NCBI GenBank assembly: GCA_964602525.1
Contig: CAZRSA010000002.1
Location: forward strand, 9,049 to 73,048
Length of the DNA: 64,000 bases
Direction: 5' to 3'
Source: Lentisalinibacter sp964602525
GTDB lineage: Bacteria; Pseudomonadota; Gammaproteobacteria; Steroidobacterales; Woeseiaceae
Below the pieces are notes generated by a model. It was not told the DNA's origin. It was given only the letters and a program-made list of their open reading frames with translations, and made no database searches. Positions 19,529-26,246 of the stretch are shown here, in pieces (position 1 is the first letter of the stretch; each line of letters begins with the position of its first letter). The position numbers and the translations under genes were made by a program.

Positions 19529-19554
19529 CGAATCATTCTAACGTGAAGGCGCGT

Positions 19555-20577
19555 ATGGTCCGCAAATCCCTCATTCGCGCGGGTCTGGCGGCGATGCTCG
19601 TGCTTTTCTCGAGTGGCCTCGCCGGCTGCTATTACCTGCAGGCCGCCCGCGGCCAGCTGGAGATCGTGCGCAAGCGCACGCCCATCGTCGAGGTGGTGGC
19701 CGACCCTGCGACGCCCGCGTCGCTGCGCCGGCGACTGGAGCTCGTGGGCTCGGCCCGGGACTTCGCCGTCCAACGGCTGGGCCTGCCCGACAATGGCAGC
19801 TACCGCAGCTATGCCGACCTCGGCCGCGACTTCGTGGTCTGGAACGTTTTCGCCGCGCCGGAGTTCTCGGTGGAGCCGAAGCGCTGGTGCTTCCCGGTGG
19901 CCGGCTGCGTCGCCTACCGGGGCTACTTCGCCAGGGAAGCGGCCGAGGCGGAGGCGGCACGGCTGGCCGCGGACGGTTACGACACCCACGTGGCCGGGGT
20001 CGCCGCCTATTCCACGCTGGGGCGCTTCGAGGACCCGGTGCTGAACACGATGATGGGCTGGTCCGATCTCGCGCTGGTGGAGACCCTGTTCCACGAACTC
20101 GCCCACCAGCGCCTGTACGTGCAGGACGACACCGAGTTCAACGAGTCCTTCGCCACCGTGGTGGGACGCACGGGGGTGCGCCGCTGGCTGGAGTCCCGCG
20201 GGGATGGCGAGGGGGATGCGGACGGGCTCGCGGAACTCGACCGCCGCATCGCGTGGCAGCGCGAGTGGATGGCGGAGGTGCTGGCCCTGCGCGAACGGCT
20301 GGAGGCGCTGTACGCGAGCGGCCGTCCGCCGGCGAAGATGCGCCGGGAGAAGTCGCGCCTGTTCGCCGAGCTGGCCGGCTCGGCGATCGCACCCCGCCGC
20401 GTACCCGGCGACAACGCGGCACTTATACCGGCCATGGCCTATCACGGCCTGGTGCCGGAGTTCACGGGCCTGCTGGAGGACTGTGGCGGCTCCCTCCGCT
20501 GCTTCTACGAACGCACGGCCGCTCTGGGCGAGCTGGAGCCCGCCGGGCGCCGTCAGCGCCTCGCCGCCTACCGCTGA
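19555..20577 (+). CDS. Predicted lipoprotein aminopeptidase (COG4324-type)
   Basis: This is a zinc metallopeptidase anchored by a lipobox LAGC (Cys near residue 21), followed by YYLQAARGQLEI. The active-site motif HELAH lies in ETLFHELAHQRLYV, with a downstream conserved EFNESFATVVG block that likely supplies the third metal ligand. The ATG at 19555 is preferred because GAAGG is five bases upstream; the GTG at 19543 adds four codons without a Shine-Dalgarno. Function is inferred from the family name only. It is divergent from cca and overlaps the 3' end of the NDUFA9-like gene by ten bases. Confidence 0.85.
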   Translation: MVRKSLIRAGLAAMLVLFSSGLAGCYYLQAARGQLEIVRKRTPIVEVVADPATPASLRRRLELVGSARDFAVQRLGLPDNGSYRSYADLGRDFVVWNVFAAPEFSVEPKRWCFPVAGCVAYRGYFAREAAEAEAARLAADGYDTHVAGVAAYSTLGRFEDPVLNTMMGWSDLALVETLFHELAHQRLYVQDDTEFNESFATVVGRTGVRRWLESRGDGEGDADGLAELDRRIAWQREWMAEVLALRERLEALYASGRPPAKMRREKSRLFAELAGSAIAPRRVPGDNAALIPAMAYHGLVPEFTGLLEDCGGSLRCFYERTAALGELEPAGRRQRLAAYR

Positions 20578-21533
20578 GTGAGGCGTCCGGCTTCCTTTCG
20601 GTAGCGGGAGTAGCGGGCGTTGCGGCCGGCCTTGCCGACGTAGAGCGGCATTGCGCTCTCCAGCGAGCGTGGCCGGATGCCGAAGTGGGCGAAGCCGTCG
20701 CTGTCGCACACGCTCGGCACCGTCAGGGAAAGATAGTTGTCCCGGGACAGCGGCTTGCCGGGCACGTACTCGAAGATGTTCGCCTGCAGCCGGGACGCCC
20801 ACTCCGGCAGGCCGATGATCAGGCGGCGGATCTCCAGGGTCGCGCAGATGAGCTCCACCAGCTCGCGCAGCGTGTAGGTCCTCGGTCCGCACAGCTCGTA
20901 GCGCCGGGATTCGGTCTCCGGGTCGTCCAGGGACAGGGCGAAGGCCTCGGCGACGTCATCCACCGAGACCGGCCCGAAGCGCGAGTCGGGCATCGCCAGC
21001 GGCAGCACGGGGAGGAACTTCAGCAGGCCGGCGAAGGTGTTCACGAAGCCGTCGTCCGGGCCGAAGATGACCGAGGGCTGGAAGATCGTCCAGGCCAGGT
21101 CGTCGCCGCTGTCCCGCTCGATGATCTGCTCGGCCTCGCCCTTGGTGCGCAGGTAATGGCTGGGCCCTTCCGGGCTTGCCTTCAGCGCGCTCATCTGCAG
21201 CAGCCGGCCGACGCCGCTCGAGCGGCAGGCGGCCACGACCTTGCGGGTGAGTTCCCGGTGGGCCTGGTCGAAGCCCCGCCCGCTGTGGCCGCTCTCGTTC
21301 AGGATGCCCACGAGGTTGATCACGGCGTCCTGGCCCCGTAACAGCCGCTCCAGGGCGGCCGGGTCATGGATGTCCGCGGCGACCACGGTGACCGTGGGCA
21401 GCACCTTCAGGTGCCGTCCGTTCTCCACGTTGCGGGTGGGAACCAGTACCCGGTGCTGCTCGGCCGCGAGGCGTTCGACGATCTCCGTACCGACAAAACC
21501 GGTACCGCCCAGTACGCAGATGCTGTGGGTCAT
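20568..21533 (-). CDS. NAD(P)H-binding protein, complex I NDUFA9-like family
   Basis: This is an atypical short-chain dehydrogenase of 321 aa. The start ICVLGGTGFVGTEIVERL is the Rossmann dinucleotide site. AVINLVGIL, RLLQMSALKA and SHYLRTKGEAEQ follow, the last with the Tyr-x3-Lys-like spacing. Homologues include the mitochondrial complex I accessory subunit NDUFA9; the bacterial proteins are usually free-standing with unclear substrates. The ATG overlaps the stop of slt as ATGA, so the gene is translated with the lytic transglycosylase. Its last ten bases overlap the convergent aminopeptidase gene. Confidence 0.9.
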   Translation of the reverse strand: MTHSICVLGGTGFVGTEIVERLAAEQHRVLVPTRNVENGRHLKVLPTVTVVAADIHDPAALERLLRGQDAVINLVGILNESGHSGRGFDQAHRELTRKVVAACRSSGVGRLLQMSALKASPEGPSHYLRTKGEAEQIIERDSGDDLAWTIFQPSVIFGPDDGFVNTFAGLLKFLPVLPLAMPDSRFGPVSVDDVAEAFALSLDDPETESRRYELCGPRTYTLRELVELICATLEIRRLIIGLPEWASRLQANIFEYVPGKPLSRDNYLSLTVPSVCDSDGFAHFGIRPRSLESAMPLYVGKAGRNARYSRYRKEAGRLTQR

Positions 21534-23545
21534 GGTTCGTTGTCCTCGGCCTGCGCCAGCGCCAGCCGCTCGCCCGTGGGCGGCACGGGGGCATGCAGCG
21601 CCGAGAGCCTGAGCTCCCGGCCGGTCAGGCGCCAGCTGAATATGCTGTCCGCCGTCAGCACCCGTTTGACGTAGCTGCGGGTCTCGGCGAAGGGGATGGT
21701 CTCGATCCAGATGTCCGCCGGCAGGGAGCGCGTCTCCGGCAGCCAGCGCTCCACCCGGTGCGGGCCGGCATTGTAGGCCGCCGTGGCGAGCACCGGGTTG
21801 GCCCCGAAGCGCTCGTAGACCTTGGCCAGGTAACGGGTGCCGAGCTGGATGTTGGCGGGCGGGTCGATCAGCGTGGCGTAGCCGCGCCAGCGCAGCCGCT
21901 CGCGCCGGGCGGTGCCGCGGCCGGTGGCCGGCATGAGCTGCATCACGCCGACGGCGCCGGCGGACGATCGGATGTCCGCCATGAACAGGCTCTCGCTGCG
22001 GGCGATGCCGTACGCCCACGCCTCGCGTATGTCGGCCGCTGCGGCGTGGGTCTCGAAATACTCCCGCCACGGCAGCGGATAGCGCAGGGCGAGGTCGTCG
22101 TAGCGGCCGGCCTTCGCGGCAGTGGCGATCGCGCGGGAATGCCAGCCCCAGCGATGGGCGAGCAGCGCTGCCTGGGTGAGGCGATGATTGTCGAGCCCGG
22201 CCACGGCATCGTTCCACTCGCCGCGTCCCGGGCTCTCGAGCCCCACGTGGAACAGTTCGCCGGCCCGGTGGATGGCGGGATCCCGGATCAGCGCCGCGAT
22301 GGCCGCCTCGTCGGCGGCCAGGGGTTGGTGGCCGAGCACGTAGGGCAGGTCCAGGGCGTCGGCTGCCAGGAAGCCGTGGTAGCTGCGCTCCCCGGCGAGT
22401 GCCGTCCAGATTGCCTCGGCGCCGGCCCGGTCGCCGGTGGCCGCCAGCGCCCGCGCGCGCCAGTAGCGCCAGATCGCCTCGTCGGCCATCCCGGCCGGCA
22501 TGGCCGCCACGGCCGCGAGCACGTCCGGCCAGTCCTCTCGCCGCAGGGCATCCCGCGTGCGCCATGCGAGCACGTCCTCGCCGGCCAGATGGGCAGGCAC
22601 CGCCTTCAGCAGTCCGGGCGCGGCCGGTTCCCGCCGCAGCGCGGCGCGGATGGCGATGTAGCCCGCCACCTCCCAGCGCTCGCGGCCGGAGACGCCCAGC
22701 GAGGGCGCCAGGCGACGCCAGAGTTCCGCCGCGTAAGCGGGATCGCGGCGGGCCAGTGCCTGCACGCCCCAGAGGATACGCGCCCGGGTCGCGCCGTCCG
22801 CATCGGCCGGGTCCAGCCGTACCAGTTCCCGGGCGGGATCGTCCTGCATGGCCAGCCATGCAGCCGCTTCCCGCTGTGAGGCGTCGTCCAGCTGCCGCGC
22901 GAGGTAGCGGGCGAGGCGGAATTCCCGCGCGTCGATGGCCAGTTCGAATCGCTGCCGGTAACGCTCGGCGTCCAGCAGGCCCACGCTGCGCATTTCGTCG
23001 AATACCTGATCGCACTCGCGGGGCTGGCTGCGGCCCGACAGCCACAGCCGCTCGACGTCTGCCTCGCCATAGCGATGGCCGGGCTCGGCGAGCCGCCTGG
23101 CCTGTGCCGCCTGGCAGTCGAGCCGGGTGATGCCGGCATCGGCATAACGCTCGGCGTACAGGGTCAGGAAGCGGGGCCAGTCGCCCCGGCGCGCCAGTTC
23201 GCGGATCCAGCGATAGGCGAGGCGGCGGGCCGGCGGCAGGTGCGCGTATTCGCGCAGGAAATCCTCCACCGTCTCCGCCTCCGCACGGCGGATGGTTGCC
23301 TGCAGCCAGGCCGCCCGCAGGTCGGGCCAGAGCGCGTAATCCGACAGCTCGCCCGCGGCCGCGCGGGCCGGATCCCAGTTGCCCTCCCGCGCCTCGGCAT
23401 AGACGGCGGCGAACAGCTGCCGCCGGTCGTCGATGCGCTCGTCGGCGGACCGCAGCGCTGCGGCCGCTGCCGCCGACGTTGCCAACAGCACCGACAGAGC
23501 GGCGATAGCAGACAGGAAGCGCGAGCGTGTGAGGCGACGGTGCAT
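21530..23545 (-). CDS. slt: Soluble lytic murein transglycosylase
   Basis: Slt cleaves the glycan strand of peptidoglycan, releasing anhydromuropeptides. The 671-aa precursor has a signal peptide (residues ~1-28), a long alpha-superhelical U and L domain rich in Ala/Arg helices, and a C-terminal catalytic domain. The catalytic Glu lies in YGIARSESLF, followed by GAVGVMQLMPATG and ANIQLGTRYL. The ATG at 23545 gives the signal peptide; the frame's 46 earlier codons do not look coding. The terminator of the upstream protease gene lies just before it. The stop overlaps the NDUFA9-like start. Confidence 0.95.
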   Translation of the reverse strand: MHRRLTRSRFLSAIAALSVLLATSAAAAAALRSADERIDDRRQLFAAVYAEAREGNWDPARAAAGELSDYALWPDLRAAWLQATIRRAEAETVEDFLREYAHLPPARRLAYRWIRELARRGDWPRFLTLYAERYADAGITRLDCQAAQARRLAEPGHRYGEADVERLWLSGRSQPRECDQVFDEMRSVGLLDAERYRQRFELAIDAREFRLARYLARQLDDASQREAAAWLAMQDDPARELVRLDPADADGATRARILWGVQALARRDPAYAAELWRRLAPSLGVSGRERWEVAGYIAIRAALRREPAAPGLLKAVPAHLAGEDVLAWRTRDALRREDWPDVLAAVAAMPAGMADEAIWRYWRARALAATGDRAGAEAIWTALAGERSYHGFLAADALDLPYVLGHQPLAADEAAIAALIRDPAIHRAGELFHVGLESPGRGEWNDAVAGLDNHRLTQAALLAHRWGWHSRAIATAAKAGRYDDLALRYPLPWREYFETHAAAADIREAWAYGIARSESLFMADIRSSAGAVGVMQLMPATGRGTARRERLRWRGYATLIDPPANIQLGTRYLAKVYERFGANPVLATAAYNAGPHRVERWLPETRSLPADIWIETIPFAETRSYVKRVLTADSIFSWRLTGRELRLSALHAPVPPTGERLALAQAEDNEP

Positions 23546-23681
23546 GACCAGAACATACTGAGCGGCTCGGACGGTGGCAAGGCGAACAAGTTCGTCGTAT
23601 TCGATCGGCTCGACCGATGGCCGAGACCGCGGCCGATGCCGGCAGGCTGCTTTCTGCCCCGCGGGCCGCGTCGATGCAGGC

Positions 23682-23722
23682 AAAAAAAAGAGGCCGGACC
23701 GCAGCAGCTGCGGACCGGCCTC
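23682..23722 (-). terminator. Rho-independent terminator of the htrA-type gene
   Basis: On the minus strand a 15-bp stem, GAGGCCGGTCCGCAG against CTGCGGTCCGGCCTC with a single central mismatch and a three-base loop, is followed directly by eight T residues. It starts 17 bases after the protease stop codon. Confidence 0.95.
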
Positions 23723-23739
23723 GTGGCAGGGGGTGGCGC

Positions 23740-25089
23740 CTAGCGTATCTGCAGCAACAGCACGCGGTCGCCGCGGATCACCTTCAGGAAGAGGATGCGG
23801 CTGTCACCGATGGCTTCGCGCAGCTCCGACATGTTGGTGACAGGGCTGCGGTTGACCTCGGTGATGACGTCGCCCGGTCTGAGTCCGCGCTGGGCGGCCG
23901 GACTGCCGGCCTCGACGGAGACCACCTCGACGCCGTTGGAGTCGGGTCCGGTGGCGGGTGCGAATTCGGCGCCCTCCAGGCCCGGGTGCAGGTCGACACC
24001 GGCACTGCTCATCATGGCGTTGCGGTCGTCCAGGATAGCCGTCACGGTCCGTTCCCGGCCGTCGCGCAGCAGGCGGATCTTCACTTCCTCGCCGGCACGC
24101 AGCAGGCCGATGGTGTTGCGCAGCTCCGTGCCGCTCGCGATCTTCTCGCCGTTCGCCTCGACGATGATGTCGTCCACCTCGATGCCGGCTTGCTCGGCGG
24201 CGGAGCCGGGGTTCACCGACTGCACCAGCGCGCCGCGCACCTCGTCCAGGCCCAGCGCCTCGGCCGTCTCCTCGTCCACCGTGCTGATCTGCACGCCCAG
24301 CAGGCCGCGCCGCACCTCGCCGAATTCCAGGATCTGGCGCATGATGGCGTTGGCCATGTTCGAGGGCACGGCGAAGCCGATGCCCACGTTGCCGCCGGTG
24401 CGGGAGATGATGGCCGAGTTGATGCCGACGAGCTCGCCGCGCAGGTTCACCAGCGCGCCACCGGAGTTGCCCGGGTTGATGGAGGCGTCCGTCTGGATGA
24501 AGTCCTCGTAGCCGTCCGGATTCAGGCCGAAGCGGCCCAGGGCACTCACGATGCCCGACGTGACCGTGTGCTGGAGGCCGAAGGGATTACCGATGGCGAT
24601 GACGAAATCGCCCACCTCCAGCACGTCGGAGTCGCCGATGGGCAGTTCGACCAGCCCGTCTTCCTCGACCTTCAGCACGGCGATGTCCGTGCCCGGGTCG
24701 GAGCCGATGATCTCGGCTTCCAGCGTGCGGTCGTTGAACAGGGTGATTTCTATCTCGTCGGCGCCGTCCACCACGTGGTGGTTGGTGATGATGTAACCGT
24801 TGTCCGCGTCCACGATGACGCCCGAACCCGCGCTCTGCATCCGGCGCTCCCGGGGCTGCTCGTCGGGCAGGCCGAAGAAGCGGCGGAACGGGTCGTTATT
24901 GTGGAACGGCGTGCGCATCTCCACGGTGGCGCTCACCCGGATGTTCACGACGGCCGGGGATACCTGGTCGACGAGGGGCGCGAGGCTGGGAGTTTCCTCG
25001 CCGCCGAACAGCTGGGGCATGGCGGCCGACGCGGTGCCGGTCAGTCCGGCTGCGAGCACGAGGGTTGCCAGAACGGTTCGTCTCAACAT
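23740..25089 (-). CDS. Periplasmic serine endoprotease of the DegP/DegQ (Do) family
   Basis: This protease and chaperone degrades misfolded envelope proteins. The 449-aa precursor has a signal peptide ending near Ala22. The trypsin-like domain shows His105 (NHHVV), Asp135 (TDIAVL) and Ser209 (NPGNSGG). Two PDZ domains follow, around residues 250-340 and 360-449. A short LA-loop (NDPFRRFFGLP) resembles DegQ more than DegP. The ATG has GAGG upstream. A strong terminator follows the gene. It lies directly downstream of hsp20 on the same strand but is separated from it by a terminator, so it probably has its own promoter. Confidence 0.95.
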   Translation of the reverse strand: MLRRTVLATLVLAAGLTGTASAAMPQLFGGEETPSLAPLVDQVSPAVVNIRVSATVEMRTPFHNNDPFRRFFGLPDEQPRERRMQSAGSGVIVDADNGYIITNHHVVDGADEIEITLFNDRTLEAEIIGSDPGTDIAVLKVEEDGLVELPIGDSDVLEVGDFVIAIGNPFGLQHTVTSGIVSALGRFGLNPDGYEDFIQTDASINPGNSGGALVNLRGELVGINSAIISRTGGNVGIGFAVPSNMANAIMRQILEFGEVRRGLLGVQISTVDEETAEALGLDEVRGALVQSVNPGSAAEQAGIEVDDIIVEANGEKIASGTELRNTIGLLRAGEEVKIRLLRDGRERTVTAILDDRNAMMSSAGVDLHPGLEGAEFAPATGPDSNGVEVVSVEAGSPAAQRGLRPGDVITEVNRSPVTNMSELREAIGDSRILFLKVIRGDRVLLLQIR

Positions 25090-25186
25090 GCGATGAATTC
25101 CTCTTGGCGAAATGAATGTCGCTGGCCGTCGCCGCCAGTGCGATGCTCGGCTGGACCTGCCCGGACCGGATCTCCCGGATGCATCA

Positions 25187-25200
25187 TGAACGAAGGTTCA
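25187..25200. promoter_or_regulatory. Palindrome upstream of the htrA-type gene
   Basis: TGAAC-GAAG-GTTCA is a perfect five-base inverted repeat about 100 bp upstream of the protease start, in the 127 bp between the hsp20 terminator and the protease gene. It could be an operator. No matching known box is claimed. Confidence 0.3.
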
Positions 25201-25216
25201 CGAGGGGGCCAGTTCA

Positions 25217-25259
25217 GCAAAGACAACGGCGGAGACCGGTTGGTTCCGGTCTCCGCCGT
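25217..25259 (-). terminator. Rho-independent terminator of hsp20
   Basis: A perfect 14-bp stem (25226-25239 with 25246-25259) and a six-base loop lie about 50 bases after the hsp20 stop. The minus-strand tail is only moderately T-rich (TGTCTTT), so the hairpin is certain but termination strength is less so. Confidence 0.8.
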
Positions 25260-25307
25260 CACCGGGGCAGGCCCGGGGCGGGCGCCGTCCCGGCTCAGCC
25301 GCTGCCG

Positions 25308-25751
25308 TTACTCGACGCTGACGTCGATGCGGCGGGGCATGACCTTAGGCTGCTTCGGGATTACGATCTCGAGCACGCCATGGGCGCTCTTCGCCGTGAT
25401 GCCCTCGGCGTCCGCCGTCTCGGGCAGCGTGAAGCGACGGAAGAAGCTGCCGCTCACGCGCTCGACGCGGCGATACCCGTTGGTCTCGTCCCTGTCGGTG
25501 AATTCCCGCTTGCCGCTCAGCGTGAGCACGCCGTTCTCCATGCTGACCTCGATGTCCTTCGGATCGACGCCCGGAACATCCGCGGTGAGGACGAAGCGCT
25601 CGGATTCCTCGCTGATATCGACGGCCGGGATCCAGTCCGCTACAGCGGACGAACTCTCCGGGTCGGCCGGCATACGGCCCGCCATCAGCTTGTCGAGATC
25701 GCGGTGGAGCCGGTTCACCAGGCTCCAGGGTTCGTAGGTTACAAGGCTCAT
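25308..25751 (-). CDS. Small heat shock protein, Hsp20/alpha-crystallin family
   Basis: This is an ATP-independent holdase chaperone of 147 aa. The alpha-crystallin domain runs from about residue 42 to 140, with VLTADVPGVDPKDIEVSMEN and the closing AHGVLEIVIPK that contains the dimer-interface region. The C-terminal IxI-type motif is RRIDVSVE-like. The ATG at 25751 is decided by a very strong GAGGAGGT seven bases upstream; earlier in-frame codons lie in the leader. A sigma-32-like promoter precedes it, a hairpin sits in the leader and a terminator follows, so it is probably a monocistronic heat shock gene. Confidence 0.95.
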   Translation of the reverse strand: MSLVTYEPWSLVNRLHRDLDKLMAGRMPADPESSSAVADWIPAVDISEESERFVLTADVPGVDPKDIEVSMENGVLTLSGKREFTDRDETNGYRRVERVSGSFFRRFTLPETADAEGITAKSAHGVLEIVIPKQPKVMPRRIDVSVE

Positions 25752-25773
25752 TTTCGACCTCCTCTGCGTTTCC

Positions 25774-25792
25774 CGAGCGGTTTTCCCGCTCG
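25774..25792 (-). other. Hairpin in the hsp20 leader
   Basis: CGAGCGG pairs perfectly with CCGCTCG around a five-base GAAAA-type loop, about 23 bases before the hsp20 start and inside the predicted 5' untranslated region. It might contribute to temperature-dependent translation, but I see no convincing pairing with the Shine-Dalgarno. Confidence 0.5.
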
Positions 25793-25807
25793 TGTTCGAT
25801 GAGGCCG

Positions 25808-25836
25808 AAATGCGGATCGGCATGCGGCTTTTCAAG
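25808..25836 (-). promoter_or_regulatory. Sigma-32 (RpoH) type promoter of hsp20
   Basis: On the minus strand CTTGAAA (25836-25830) is followed after 14 bases by CCGCATTT (25815-25808). The heat shock sigma consensus is CTTGAAA, about 14 bases, then CCCATnT. The predicted transcript would start near 25800, giving a leader of about 50 nt. Confidence 0.8.
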
Positions 25837-25892
25837 GGCTTCTCCCTGCCCGACGACCGCGGTCGCACCGCTCCACGCCCTCCCGGAGGCCC

Positions 25893-25908
25893 GCACAAGA
25901 TATTGTGT
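25893..25908. promoter_or_regulatory. NrdR-box-like palindrome (distal)
   Basis: GCACAAGATATTGTGT matches the ACAC-A-ATAT-TTGTGT style of NrdR boxes, with CACAA and TTGTG half-sites. It lies about 135 bp upstream of the nrdJ -35 element and about 60 bp upstream of the hsp20 promoter. Confidence 0.6.
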
Positions 25909-26028
25909 CACCAATATGACACCCCGCCGTGCAGAAAATGCCCACGTTTTAAAGCGACTTTTCGGCTTTTTTTGTTAAGATATTGTTTTCTATGTTCTTT
26001 TAGTCGGGAAAAAGTTTCCGGTTTTCCC

Positions 26029-26055
26029 TTGACAGCGGCCCCTCACGATCATAAT
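26029..26055 (+). promoter_or_regulatory. Putative nrdJ promoter
   Basis: A perfect -35 TTGACA lies at 26029-26034. The best -10 is CATAAT at 26050-26055, with a 15-bp spacer that is shorter than ideal. The region is AT-rich compared with its surroundings. Confidence 0.6.
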
Positions 26056-26069
26056 CTAGTGGCTCGCAG

Positions 26070-26085
26070 GCACAACATCTTGTGT
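26070..26085. promoter_or_regulatory. NrdR-box-like palindrome (proximal)
   Basis: GCACAACATCTTGTGT has the same CACAA/TTGTG half-sites as the distal site. It starts 15 bases after the -10, so a bound repressor would sit on the start-site region of nrdJ. Confidence 0.65.
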
Positions 26086-26246
26086 CTCGCAGAACAAGCA
26101 CAAACCTTGCTCAAGGGCAGGTGCCCGGCTCTCCCGTGCCGGATACCTGGGGGTTCTTATGCGGTGATCTGGCCGCCGCATTTGACAGAATACAACGCCG
26201 TTCGGGCTTCTGGCCGACGGCCCGGATTTTTGGGGGTTCTCGTACG

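Larger units (their letters stand above)
25752..26246. other. Long intergenic regulatory region between hsp20 and nrdJa
   Basis: These 495 bases hold no gene that I can support. From left to right they hold the hsp20 leader with a hairpin, a sigma-32-like promoter (minus strand) and an NrdR-like palindrome. An AT-rich stretch (about 25940-26060), unusual for this genome, follows with the nrdJ promoter, a second NrdR-like palindrome and a ~160-base leader. The leader carries the decamer TGGGGGTTCT twice (26148-26157, 26231-26240) and an imperfect hairpin around 26198-26220. Confidence 0.8.

Noticed and set aside
26182..26187. A second TTGACA close to nrdJ
   Set aside because: No acceptable -10 lies 15-19 bases downstream, unlike the TTGACA at 26029.
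26198..26230. Transcription attenuator in the nrdJ leader
   Set aside because: A bulged hairpin near 26198-26220 is followed by only five T residues after several intervening GC bases, too weak to call a terminator.
26086..26246. Cobalamin riboswitch ahead of nrdJ
   Set aside because: I looked for the B12-box core and its surrounding helices in the leader and did not see them. NrdR-type sites explain the region better.
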